From Hemibagrus wyckioides (taxonomy: Eukaryota; Chordata; Actinopteri; Siluriformes; Bagridae): a stretch of 64,000 nt of DNA. The stretch spans positions 18,992,892 to 19,056,891 of the forward strand of contig NC_080734.1 in assembly GCF_019097595.1 (NCBI RefSeq). The letters are read 5' to 3'. Positions 36,010 to 47,731 of the stretch are shown piece by piece. A program made the position numbers and the translations under genes. Below the pieces are notes generated by a model. That model did no database searches, had not been told where the DNA came from, and saw only the letters and a list, made by a program, of their open reading frames with translations. Each line of letters opens with the position of its first letter. Positions within the stretch are counted from its first letter, which is position 1.

Positions 36010-37279
36010 GATACTGAGTCGAATGCTGTAGGTATTGAATCGAATGCTGTAGGTATTGAATCGAATGCTGTAGGTATTGAGTCAAATGCTGTTGATACTG
36101 AGTCGAATGCTGTAGGTACTGGGTCAAATGCTGTTGATACTGAGTCGAATGCTGTAGGTACTGAGTCAAATGCTGTAGATACTGAGTCGAATGCTGTAGG
36201 TACTGAGTCAAATGCTGTAGATACTGAGTCGAATGCTGTAGGTACTGAGTCAAATGCTGTAAGTACTGAGTCGAATGCTGCAGGTACTGAATCAAATGCT
36301 GTTGATACTGAGTCAAATGCAGTAGGTACTGAGTCGAATGCTGTTGGTACTGAGTCGAATGCTGTAGGTACTGAGTCGAATGCTGTAGGTACTGAGTCGA
36401 ATGCTGTAGGTACTGGGTCAAATGCTGTAGATACTGAGTCGAATGCTGTAGGTACTGGGTCAAATGCTGTAGGTACTGAGTCGAATGCAGTAGATACTGG
36501 GTCAAATGTTGTAGATACTGAGTCGAATGCTGTAGGTACTGAGTCGAATGCTGTAGGTACTGAGTCGAATGCTGTAGGTACTGAGTCGAATGCTGTAGGT
36601 ACTGAGTCGAATGCTGTTGGTACTGAGTCGAATGCTGTAGGTACTGAGTCGAATGCTGTAGGTACTGAGTCGAATGCTGTAGATACTGAGTCAAATGCTG
36701 TAGGTACTGAGTCGAATGCTGTTGGTACTGAGTCGAATGCTGTAGGTACTGAGTCGAATGCTGTAGGTACTGAGTCGAATGCAGTAGATACTGGGTCAAA
36801 TGTTGTAGATACTGAGTCGAATGCTGTTGGTACTGAGTCGAATGCTGTAGATACTGGGTCAAATGCAGTAGATACTGGGTCAAATGCTGTAGATACTGAG
36901 TCGAATGCTGTAGGTACTGAGTCAAATGTTGTAGATACTGAGTCAAATGCAGTAGATACTGAGTCAAATGCTGTAGATACTGGGTCGAATGCAGTAGGTA
37001 CTGAGTTGAATGCCCTAGATACTGAGTCAAATGCCATAGATACTAAGTCCAATGCTGTAGGTACTGAGTCGAATGCAGTATGTACTGAATCAAATGCAGT
37101 AGGTACTGAGTCAAATGCAATAGGTACTGAGTCAAATGCAGTAGGTATTGAATCAAATGCAGTAGTTATTGAGTCCAATGCAGTAGGTACTGAATCAAAT
37201 GCAGTAGGTACTGAGTCGAATACTGTAGGTACTGGGATGAATGCAGTAGGTACTGAATCAAATGCAGTAGGTTCTGAAT
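36010..37279. repeat. 21-bp minisatellite, about 60 units, open on both strands
   Basis: Unit gagtcgaatgctgtaggtact (in parts: gagtcgaatg, ctgtaggtact) with recurrent variants at a few sites: gag/gaa/ggg, tcg/tca, gct/gca/gtt, gta/gtt, ggt/gat, act/att. Because 21 is a multiple of three, one plus frame stays open for 462 codons (reading ESNAVGT repeats, 35920-37308) and the minus strand is open for 464 codons (FDSVPTA repeats, 35904-37298). No recognisable domain or splice context supports translation. Most likely an intronic minisatellite. Confidence 0.93.
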
Positions 37280-38450
37280 TGTACGCACACCAAATCACCT
37301 GGGAGTAGATTACAAAAAAAAGCCTCAGTGACTGACAGTTAGCCTTAAGGGCAGATCAGTGTGCAGTGTATCCTGTCGAAACAGGATAGGAAACTTAACT
37401 TAAACAGGATAGGAAACATAACTACAACGGGTTGTATTAAATTTATTGATGAGGGAACGTCATTTTTCCGTGAACAGTCACGGGTCAGTACATTATTCCA
37501 ATAGAGTTTCTCATGAAGTAATCTACACTGTTTACACTGGAAATGACATTTTACTGTAGGGTTCTCAGTTGTTAGTGTTCAGTCATATCTCGCTGTGTTC
37601 AGTGCACTCTAATGTAATGTATTTTAATTTAACTCCATAATAGACTAATGTACATATAATATGGGAATAGAGGTAGCGTGTAGTGTTAACTCTGTATCAT
37701 GTACTGTAGCCTGCTTCTAGATAGCGCTGTGTACATAGGTTGTGTCATGGGCAGGGTTCTGAACAAACCTGGCTGAACCTATAAGTCTTTCATGAATCAT
37801 TTCTACATATCTCAGGTTGTTATTGACCTATTAGAATCATGATGGCATTACTTGCAACAATTGACCAAAGTTACTGGTGAAAAGTTAGAGGACACCTGAG
37901 CATCACATTCATCTTACGTCTCTTCTGTGAAGGTTTTTCCACTAGATGTTGGAGTGTGTCTGTGGGGATTAGTGATCATTCAGCTACAAGAGCATTAGTG
38001 AGATCAGACACTGATGTTGTAAGAGTGAGGAGGTCTGGGGTTCAGTCGGTGTTCCAGTTCATCCCAGTGGGGTCGAGTCAGAGTCAGGGCTCAGTGCAGG
38101 ACACTCCAGTTCTTCCACTACAACATTAACCTCTACACCATGTCTTCATGGAGCTCTGTGCTTTGTGTACAGGGGCATGGTCATGCTGGAACAGAGTGTT
38201 AGTTCCAGGGAAGGGAAATTATAATGTTTCAGCGCATAGAGACATTGTGTGCTTGAAACGTTGTGGTATCAGTTTGAGGAAGAAGTACATATGGGTGTGA
38301 TGGTCAGTGTATATTTTGTTGTATTCTACTCTGGGTGAGGAACTCTGAGAGTCCTAATTGACACATTGATGAGATAAGTTCCAAATTTGCTAGAGGCTTT
38401 GGATTTTAAGGGCTGGCTGAGCGTATAGAATAGAAGGAATGCCTGAGGAG

Positions 38451-38505
<55 letters not shown>

Positions 38506-39899
38506 AGAGAGAGAGGTTGAAGGAGAACAATCAGGAGCTTTAATGTTCAAAAGAGTGGGCAGTGTGACCTTCAGGAAACAGAACAGCTCTCCAGAAGACA
38601 CATCCTCAGTATGAAACTGTGTAGCGACTGATCAGGATCATTCTGGTGTGGAGTTGCTCTGAACTGAAGTTCGAGAAAAAGCTGAGAGAGTGAGAAAAAG
38701 AAAGGAAAGAAAGAGACAGAGATTGAGAGTTCAGAGAGATATGTGATGTTTAAAAACGAGGCAGGACACAGCAGGACACTTGGATCCTGACAGGATGGAA
38801 ACACAAAGACTGTCCTGATCCTCTGTTTGAGAATCTAAAAGCCTCCAGTCCACTGAGAGCAACATGGTATGCAGGACTGAGGTTACACACACACACACAC
38901 ACACACAAACATGGACTCATACACACACAGCTCAGGGAATCACATTGTTTCCGGTTGAAGTCAATCGGTGACTTAGTGAAGGCACTTGGCAGGGTCAGCG
39001 TTTCAGTAATGTGTGTGTCATGAGGTCAAGCGTGTGTGTGTTTCTTCAAAACAAGTCTCATATCTATGGTGTAATTAATAAGACAGACATTTTTTGCCGA
39101 CACAGACACCTCAGAGTTGAGAATAGCAGTAAACATAATAGAAGATTAACATATGATTAAATCATTATTGTAATGAAAGACCAGGTATCCCTGAGTCCTG
39201 CTTCTCTACACACAGCTTTTATAACCATCACTGTTGTGTTTGATGTGAACAGATATACACACTCTCTCTGACCGGCACAGTCTGACTGCCATGACACAGC
39301 AGTGAATGTTCACCCGCCGGGCCTCTTTCCTCCAGTCATTAAGGGGTGACACACACACAAATTACCGGAATCTAAAGGTCATGTGAAGGGCAGGCGCGTA
39401 TAGGATATAGAATGACAGATATATACTGTAGGTTGTTCACACTGACTCTTAAGGGACTGTATAGACACTATGCGTTCAGATTTAAAGCCTTTTTTCACCC
39501 CAGTTTTCAAAAGTGCACTTGCTCTAGTAGGACCGTGCGTGAAATATAAAAAAATGCTAACATTAAATAAATTCACTGTGACTAAAGCTCTTTCATCATA
39601 ACTTTGAAACTGAAAATAGTGATTTATCTTGACATTAAATGAATATACTGTATTTTTGATATCCAGGATTTAGATGAACTCCATATTGACTGAAAAAGCT
39701 GGAATAAAGTGACACCTGGATGGGTTTCCAGTAGCATGTCCAGTAGAACTGAAAAAAATAAAAGTTGGTTTGTTATTGCTCTTTGTATTGTTTTGTATGC
39801 ATGATTAATTGCATGATTTCTGAAGGCATATTTTGGTTTTACAGCATTTTTGCATGTGTGTAGGGTTAGAGACTTCTGCACAGTACTGTGTGTGTGAGT
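37280..39899. other. large intron H-I, second part
   Basis: Unique sequence plus a transposon relic (37880-38314), a (GA)n tract at about 38452-38512 and (CA)n at 38887-38907. No exon was recognised. Confidence 0.5.
37880..38314 (-). mobile_element. degraded non-autonomous DNA transposon of fish type
   Basis: Contains blocks typical of a widespread fish Tc1-related repeat: gatgttggagtgtgtctgtg, attcagctacaagagcatta, cagtgttccagttcatccca-like text, aggggcatggtcatgctgga. The outer parts show inverted remnants (gacacctgagcatcacattc on the left, complement of gggtgtgatggtcagtgta on the right). No open frame. Confidence 0.6.
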
Positions 39900-40032
39900 G
39901 TGTGTGTGTGTGAGTGAGAGAGAGAGAGAGAGAGAGAGAGATGTGCTTCGTGCACAGGTGAGCTTTTATTATGAAACAGGGACTTTTACACTGGCACGCC
40001 TCTGAATGAGAGTGCAGCAGGCAGCACCGGTA

Positions 40033-40110
40033 TGAGTCAGTCACGCGCACAGCGGCCAGAGGGAGCGCGAGACCGACTTCAGCGTCACCCCGGCGCGCGC
40101 ACATATAAAG
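40033..40110 (+). promoter_or_regulatory. candidate internal promoter (AP-1 site plus TATA box)
   Basis: Within the 27-kb intron, a short CpG-rich patch (about 40000-40120, with ccggcgcgcgc just upstream) contains a perfect AP-1 word TGAGTCA at 40033-40039 and a TATA word tataaag at 40104-40110. A start near 40135-40140 would be expected. The position, upstream of the exon that holds the start of the short (about 90 kDa) palladin isoform, fits the known use of an internal promoter in mammals. No experimental support is available here, so this is inference from motif spacing and location. Confidence 0.4.
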
Positions 40111-40134
40111 CACCACTAACCTGTAGCGTCTCTG

Positions 40135-40181
40135 GCTGACACACACACTCTCTCTCTCTCTCTTGCTCTCTCTCTCTCTTG

Positions 40182-40213
<32 letters not shown>

Positions 40214-40326
40214 TATATACATACACATATACATATACACACTCACTCACGCGCACACACACATAACTCCGCTTTTACTGCTGAGGAGCTCTAGGAGAGA
40301 AGCGCACGCGCCGGGGAAAAGTGAAG
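40135..40326 (+). other. candidate non-coding first exon of the short isoform
   Basis: Runs from about 30 bp after the TATA word through a CT/CA/TA-rich leader to ccggggaaaagtgaag, followed by gtacaaac, a usable donor. It would splice to exon I at 54965, whose first in-frame ATG with good context is at 55167. Start and end are approximate; the dinucleotide-rich leader is unusual. Confidence 0.3.
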
Positions 40327-40729
40327 GTACAAACTTTTACCTTTCTTTGCAGCTTGTCTGAGAAAAGAAAAAGTATATCCAGTGTCAGTTTAGTAAATCT
40401 CATTTCGTCCTCCAGTGGTTTGAATGACTTTGTTAGGTATTTATTTATTTATTTATTTATTTATTTATTGTTTTTTGGAGTGAAGTGGTCAGAGAGGGTC
40501 AGTCATACCGCAGGGCATGATAATGGGTCAGAAAGAAAAAGAGGCACGTGATGTGAGATGACCTGTGAGGAGAAGCTGGACAATAAACCAGATAGATACA
40601 CCTACGAGTCGTGCACAGGGCAGGTAGCTTCACCTTGCACACCTGCAGTAATGTATATCCCTGCTATGGGGGGGAAATGTCTGCTATCAGGACAGGAGAA
40701 AGTCTAGAAGCATGTCTAAGGAATAGTGC

Positions 40730-40732
<3 letters not shown>

Positions 40733-40785
<53 letters not shown>

Positions 40786-40875
40786 AGTTTCCTAAACCCT
40801 TATAAAGTTATATACAGAGAGAGAGAAAGAGAGTGTGCAGTTTCCTAAAACCCTCATAAAGTTATAGAGAGAAAT

Positions 40876-40905
<30 letters not shown>
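40733..40905. repeat. (GA)n tracts with a small tandem duplication
   Basis: (GA)n at 40733-40783, then two related segments starting cagtttcctaaa and containing ataaagttata (about 40786 and 40839), each followed by GA-rich sequence. Confidence 0.75.
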
Positions 40906-40906
<1 letters not shown>

Positions 40907-41135
40907 TTAATATGATGCTCGCTCACTCAAATTATATTACCCTTTCCCCCCTCAGCCCTGAACAGTACTAAGGTCTATTCAGAGTATCAGATTTATTTCA
41001 GCTCTATCCTGTAGTGCACAGTGTATAGTCGGTACAGTAATGATGATGAGTTGGCTAGTTTATAAAAGGCTATTGTATTAACTGCTTTCATGCCAGTGGG
41101 GTGCAGAGCGAGGGTTTGGCTCTCGTAACGTTCTC

Positions 41136-41136
<1 letters not shown>

Positions 41137-41194
<58 letters not shown>

Positions 41195-41718
41195 ATGAGT
41201 TTAAACCTATTCAGATCCGTTTCTGTCCTTTCTCTCTGTCTCCATTGAGAGTGCGTGTGCTCGTACCCTGAGGAATGTGAGCCGAAGACATTCCTCTCTT
41301 TAACGGCCGAGGAGACATCGCCATCAAATGGGATTACCAGGAGGGAGAGGGAGGGAGAGAGAGAGAGAGAGGGAGAGGGAGAGGGAGAGGAGTCTGAGTG
41401 AGTCGTGCTCCTTGCTGCCTCTAAAAGGAGGGTGAAAAGAAAACAGTCTGGATCTATTTTATGTGGTGTGTAAGCAATTACAATGAGAGAGAGAGAGTTG
41501 AGGGGGATGGTTAGTAGGACAAGGAGAACGAGAAAAGTCGTATGATTCTATGAGGGAGAGAGAGAATGCAGAAAGAAAAGAGAGTGCACGGGGTTGAAGG
41601 GCGGGGTGCTGGAACATTCAACAGCAGTGATTGTGGACACTCATATGAGGGGAAGGAGGAGAGGGAGAAAAGGATGAGAAGGCAAAGAGAGAAGAGAGAT
41701 TGTGGAAAGTTTATGGAG

Positions 41719-41750
<32 letters not shown>

Positions 41751-42115
41751 AGCAGAATGCCAGCTCTGGCACGGACAGGGAGCCAGCACATGGGGTTTTG
41801 GGTGGGAGCCTGAGCCGGAGATCAGATTTGGGTCAGGCAGGAACAAGCTCAGCTAATGCCTTTAGTAGTGGGGAAGTGAGTGTTTAGCTTTGTGAAGAGC
41901 AGGAGGTGAATAACAGATCTGTCAGAGGTGTCGGGTCGGGTCAGGTTCTTGCGTGGCATTCAGACGGTTCGAGGATTTCGGTGATGGAGCAGGAAAATGA
42001 CAGATCAGGGTTTTTTTTATTGGGATGAGTGTGCCAGACTGCTTCTGACTGACAGGACTGTTATTACGCTTAGACATGCAAGAAATCCTGTTTCTCTTGG
42101 TGGTGAGACCGTGCA

Positions 42116-42190
<75 letters not shown>

Positions 42191-43129
42191 TGAGAAAAGC
42201 CAAAAGTGACTCAAGAGGCTTGCCAAAACATTCAAGACCTTCATTTTTATTGCCGTCAGAGAATGTAGGGGGATGATGATGATGGAGGGGGGGTGGAGGT
42301 GGGGTGGGGGCAGTGAGACTGGTTTTACAGGAAGCAGTCCAGGAGCTACAAAGGATCTCCAGTCAAGCGTTTTCAGTCTGATCAAAACCTTTTAATGTGT
42401 TTGGTCAGTTCAGTGTGTTCGGTGCACCTCGAATATAAACGGAGCATTTCTGAGCGTCTCGTGAATCCTGACTTCCTGTAAACCTGTACTATTCTTCTTG
42501 TAAAGTTATATCATGAGTCAGAGAACTGGGAATGTTCCTCATTTATGTTACTACAAATTCCTCTGGATGTCCCTGATGTCATCATGGAATTCCTGTTAAA
42601 ATGCTGTCTGTCTGTCTGTCTTGATCTGTCTGTCTGTCTAAACCCCATTGTTGCTCATTTCCTTGGTGAAATGGAACTTTAGCACGTTTCTGTAACTGAG
42701 GTGTTGATTGGCTCACAGACTGATGATGTATGCTCTATAAAGAGGATACACGGTGAGGTATGAGGCATGTACAGGTTCCAGTTGCTCCACTGCAATTCCT
42801 TAGAAGCATCTGATTCAGAGCTGGGAAGCGGTGGACAGAAGAAAAGATTGAGACAGAGGCTTAGTCACGGCTCAGTCTGCTGAGCTCAGGAGCATCAGGT
42901 GATGTCATGAAGCGGTCTCTGACAGAGGTGTGTGATTAGTGATCAGCGAGGGCGAGAAGAGCTCCAGTGCAGGTGTGTGGCTTTGTTCATGAACTTTGTC
43001 ACACACTGTGACACACACACACACACACACACACACACAGCGAGTGTGAGAACCTGATGTGTTTTGGCTCAAAAGCGTCCTAGTATCTCTTGTTTGCTGG
43101 AACAAAGCGCTCCCAGGTCTGATTTTGCT
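41137..43129. other. large intron H-I, GA/CT and GT microsatellites
   Basis: (CT)n at about 41139-41191, GA/GGGA-rich sequence at 41340-41390, (CT)n at 41719-41749, a long (GT)n at 42119-42188 (about 35 units), GTCT repeats at 42605-42638, (CA)n at 43012-43039. No exon was recognised. Confidence 0.6.
42119..42188. repeat. (GT)n microsatellite, about 35 units
   Basis: Uninterrupted GT dinucleotide run of 70 bp, one of the longest pure dinucleotide runs in the window. Confidence 0.95.
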
Positions 43130-43333
43130 GGGAATAAGAGTGGGGGAATAAGAGTGGGGGAATAAGAGTGGGGGAATAAGAGTGGGGGAATAAGAGTGGG
43201 GGAATAAGAGTGGGGGAATAAGAGTGGGGGAATAAGAGTGGGGGAATAAGAGTGGGGGAATAAGAGTGGGGGAATAAGAGTGGGGGAATAAGAGTGGGGG
43301 AATAAGAGTGGGGGAATAAGAGTGGGGGAATAA
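43130..43333. repeat. 14-bp minisatellite, about 14 units
   Basis: Perfect tandem copies of gggggaataagagt. Each unit has a G5 run, so the plus strand has regularly spaced G tracts 14 bp apart. The copies look identical, which points to recent expansion. Confidence 0.95.
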
Positions 43334-43475
43334 ATCCTTCATGCTTTTCATTACTCTATTTATTAATGACATCCACTGACTCAGATTGACTTTATTATTA
43401 TGATTGAATTCAGTCTGTCTTTGAAATGCACCTGTTTGTAGCATGAATGTCAAACTTGATCATCATTACCAGCAG

Positions 43476-43477
<2 letters not shown>

Positions 43478-43535
<58 letters not shown>
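43478..43535. repeat. (CA)n microsatellite
   Basis: About 28 CA units, followed after a short gap by GA/CA compound repeats. Confidence 0.95.
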
Positions 43536-43539
<4 letters not shown>

Positions 43540-43639
43540 TTGCACCCTGTTTGTGTTTACAGAGGGACTCCAGTTATCATCTGCTGTTTACACTCAACAA
43601 CTTCCTGTCTTTCAGCAGCTATTTCCTGCGCTGCCACTA

Positions 43640-43757
43640 GAGAGAAAGGGAGAGAAAGACAGAGACGAGAGAGAGAGAGACCCACACACACACACAAAGA
43701 GAAACACAGAGACGAGAGAGAAAAAAGAGAGAGAGACACACAGACGAGAGAAAGAAC

Positions 43758-43788
<31 letters not shown>

Positions 43789-44172
43789 TGACAGACACAC
43801 ACACACAGGAGAGACACAGAGACTAGAGAGAGACCGAAAGAGTGATAGAGACACACACACACAGAAGGAGAGACGCAGAGACAAGAGTGAGCCAGACAGA
43901 GAGAGAGGGGGAGACACATGCACAGAAGGGAGACATAGAGACAAGAGCGAGCCAGACAGAGGGAGAGAGAGACACACACACACAGAAGGAGAGACAAGAG
44001 AAAGCCAGACAGACAGAGAGAGGGAGAGAGAGAGACACACACACAGAGAAGGAGGGACACAGAGACGAGAAAGAAAGAAAGAGCCGGAGAGAGAGAGACA
44101 CAGACACACACACACAGAAGGAGGGACACAGAGACAAGAGAGAGACAGACAGACAGACAGACACATGAAGAC
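43640..44172. repeat. compound GA/GACA/CA repeat, purine-rich plus strand
   Basis: Irregular blocks of gagagaga, gacagaca and cacacaca with recurring words such as agaaggagggacacagaga and gagccagacagagag at intervals of roughly 60-80 bp. Open frames on both strands across it are low-complexity artefacts. Confidence 0.85.
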
Positions 44173-44940
44173 ACACACAGTAGTTGTGCAGTCATTTTAT
44201 TTCATGCAGAAATCAGAGCTGGGACTGAGGGGACGTCGTTGTTGACCATCTAACATTTGTGGGCGGTGAGCTGTGTCCTAGTCTGAGGATGGAGTTCAGA
44301 TGGTTAGTCGAATGCAGCAGAGCAACATCTTAAAATCTTCAGGAAGGACGCAGGTTTATCTGTTAGGGAAATGAAGCAGGGAGGTCAGTGCTGACATTCT
44401 TCACACAGACTGCTATTGGTAATGAAATGACCACACCGGTCAGGCTCTGGTCACTGATTACTGTATACACCACGTGTCGTGTATCATATGAGTGAAGTGT
44501 TTAAAGGTCAGGTTGGTGATGAGTGTCCACTGTAATAGAAAGTGGTGCTATATCTCATATAGAGAATGGAAAAGAAAACAGTCGGCTGTTTCGCTGCATG
44601 ATTATTTTACTCACTGGACGGATGTTGGTCAGTGTGGAAGTGTAACTAATACAACAGCTTCCTGAACTGTGTGGTCAGCACTGCTGCTGCCTGGATGAGC
44701 TGAGAGAAGAAACCATTCCACAGAACAGAGCAAGAGGAGCGAGGGAGGAGGAGGAATGAGCAGAGCATGAAGGACAGCACCAAAAAAAGAAGAAATATAG
44801 GCGCTGATGAATGGCATGTGTTTGTGTGTGAAATGATGGAGTAGTTTGTTGGACTGGAGTGCACACTGACAACACTGCTCCATCACCATGGCAACAAGGA
44901 GGCCTGCTCCATCTCCCTCACTGGCCTCACCATGCCACAA
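44173..44940. other. unique spacer between two GA/CA compound arrays
   Basis: No exon, RNA gene or repeat was recognised in these roughly 770 bp. Confidence 0.5.
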
Positions 44941-45103
44941 ACACAGACAGACAGGAGAGAGGAGAGTGAGAGATAGAAAGACATGGAGAGGAAAAGAGAG
45001 AGAAAGACAGAGAGAGAGAGAAACACACACACACACACACACAAGGAGAGACATGGCCAGAGAGACAGACAGACACATACACACACACACACACAGATGG
45101 GGG

Positions 45104-45153
<50 letters not shown>

Positions 45154-45167
45154 CGAGAGAGGAGAGT

Positions 45168-45202
<35 letters not shown>

Positions 45203-45391
45203 AAACACACTCACACACACACACACACACACACAAGGAGAGACATGGCCAGAGAGACAGACAGACACATACACACACACACACAGATGGGGGAGAGAGA
45301 GAGAGAGAGAGAGACAGACACACCCACCCACAGACACGAGAGAGGAGAGTGAGAGATAGAAAGACATGGAGAGGAAAAGAGAGAGAGAAAG

Positions 45392-45423
<32 letters not shown>

Positions 45424-45447
45424 GGAGAGACATGGCCAGAGAGACAG

Positions 45448-45478
<31 letters not shown>

Positions 45479-45588
45479 GAAGGAGAGAGACAGACACACA
45501 CACAGACAGAGAGGTGAGCGAGAGATAGAATGACAGAGAGAGAAAGGGAGAGAGATAGACAGAGAGAGAGAGTGAGAAAGACAGCCAG

Positions 45589-45622
<34 letters not shown>
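44941..45622. repeat. compound GA/GACA/CA repeat with long internal units
   Basis: Higher-order copies can be seen: a block containing gagaggagagtgagagatag, gaaagacatggagaggaaaa and aggagagacatggccagaga recurs with its CA run (near 44952, 45160 and 45338 for the first words; 45045, 45237 and 45425 for the last). The unit is about 190 bp and is repeated three times. Confidence 0.85.
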
Positions 45623-45627
<5 letters not shown>

Positions 45628-46149
45628 GAAGAATGCCATTGAACTATGTGGAGTTATTGTGCCTTCAGTTGCTGTAATTACCTGAAAGAATGATCTGGAT
45701 CATGAAGATGGTCATGTGATGCACTAATAAAATAAATCTCCACCTTTTAAGGGAAATGAATAGTTTCTGGATTTTACAACCTAAAAAAAGGAGTGGTATT
45801 TTTAGAAAGTGGGCTTTGTGATGAGGGTTATTCATAGCTCAGGAACACAGGACTGGATATTTTTAGAAGTGTCAGGTAATAAAACACGCAGAAACGTCTT
45901 TCAGAGAGGAAGAGGAGGAAAAGAGATGATGGAGAGATAAGCTTGTTTTCTGACCGGAAAGGGAGGACATTAGACATCTCACTCTCTCGCTCTCACTCAC
46001 ACACTTTGTGTCTCTCTCTCTCTCTCTCTCACGCTCGCTCTCACTCTCTCACTCACTGTCTCATTTTTATTGTTCTAGATTTCCCATAAAATAGATTGAG
46101 AAACATTTTTGCTGTGAATCAGCTTTCAGTAAAGGAGGATATTGAACAC

Positions 46150-46670
46150 CAGGATTACAGTTTCCAGTCTTCTTGGGTGCGTCTCTACAGCCTTTAGACA
46201 CATGGATTTGGGCTGTTTCTCTCATTCTTCTTGCCAGATCCTTCTCTCCGGCTCAGTCAGACTGGACATGGACTGCCATCTTCAGGTCTCTCCACAGATA
46301 TTTTACAGAGTTAATCTCTGGGCTTTGGCAGGCCACTCAAGGACATTCAGAGAAGCCACTCCAGCATCGCTTAAATATATGCTTCGGGTTCAGTTAATGT
46401 GCTGAAAGGTGACCCTTCACCCCAGTTCAGAGAGTTCATATGCACTCATGTGCACTTTTCTTATTTATACTTCCAACAGTTCTGGCCAGTCCAAAAGTTC
46501 TGCTGCTGAGAAGCACCATGGAGCTCGATGCTGCCACCACCATGCTTCACTGCAGGGATTGTATTAGCTAGTTGATGAGCAGTCTTAATGCTTGGAGTTC
46601 TGCTCAAGAAGGTCAATTTCTCACTTTCTCATCAAACCAAGAATCTATTTCCTCATGCTCTAGGAGATCT
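46150..46670 (-). pseudogene. degraded Tc1/mariner-like transposase relic
   Basis: On the minus strand the stretch near 46530-46560 reads as a KHGGGS-type Tc1 block (complement of gctgccaccaccatgcttca). The rest matches, with many differences, a common fish and amphibian Tc1-type element (gggctttggcaggccactca, aggacattcagagaagccac). Frames are broken, so it is inactive. Confidence 0.65.
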
Positions 46671-46805
46671 GTAATTACCCACCATGCCCACAGAAGGCAG
46701 AGTGGCTTCTGACCCTCCACTGTAACATAAATGATTAGATGGAGTACCTTTTAAGATGATCGTCCCTCTGGCAAGTTCTCTTATCTCTGCTGAGGTCTTC
46801 TGAAG

Positions 46806-46935
46806 CTGAAGGGGAGGGGGGGTGTGAGCGAAAGAGAGGGAGAGAGGTACAGAGAGATGGGGAGAGAGAGGGACAGAGAGAGAGAAAGTGGGGGAGAGAG
46901 AGGGCGTAAATAAGAGGGAGAGAGAGAGAGATGTT
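46806..46935. repeat. GA/GGGA-rich purine tract
   Basis: Low-complexity purine-rich plus strand, followed at about 46960-47040 by a segment similar to 45706-45790 (gatggtcatgt, cttttaagggaaatgaatag). Confidence 0.8.
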
Positions 46936-47683
46936 AAACTAACTGAACAGATTGTCTGAATTATTAAGATGGTCATGTAATAGGAGTTGGATTAATATAA
47001 TTTTTCTAAACTTTTAAGGGAAATGAATAGCATGTGGGTTCAGTGTAGATAATATATAACAGGTATTTTTTAGATACCAGAGGTCACTGGGTTCTCAGTC
47101 ACCTCACTGACCTCAGATCACTAAGGTCTGCAGAAAACTGCATGTGCATCATGGCATGTTTTTGTAAGTAAATACACACTAAATGACTATTTTCCGACCC
47201 AGTGTATGAATCGTGTGCTCAGAAATATTGGCACCCTTCATGTGATTCAATGTAAAAAGAATAATCCATAAAAACACTGATTTGAGCTTAGACCTACAGG
47301 GACGTTAGATTAGACAGAACAGCGTCTTCCTGTAACGTCGAACAAGGCTGGAGACGTGCGCAGTCTTGGGTTTGTGCAACTCAGACCGGTCAATCCAGAC
47401 CAGAGTTCAAATCCTGACACTGAGACATTTCTAGTTTCTGCAATGCTCTGGAAGAATGTTTGGCTTATCTTCTTGTTGAAAGCCCTATCTTTGGCCATGT
47501 CTGGACCTCCTGGATGAGGCAAGCGGGTTTCGAGTCGAAATCTGGTAGCCCTGGGGGTGAAATTCTTCTGACTCACATTTCGAGAGGAAATACTATTATA
47601 TGAAAATGTAGTCCTGTTGCTTTCCTGTGCGTTTATTTTATACAGGCGTTTATCTGAATGGTGCACTGGAGAGCACTGTGAAT

Positions 47684-47731
<48 letters not shown>

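Noticed and set aside
43553..45639. Open frames on both strands with Arg-Glu-Thr or Ser-Leu-Cys-Val repeats
   Set aside because: Translations of GA/CA compound repeats.
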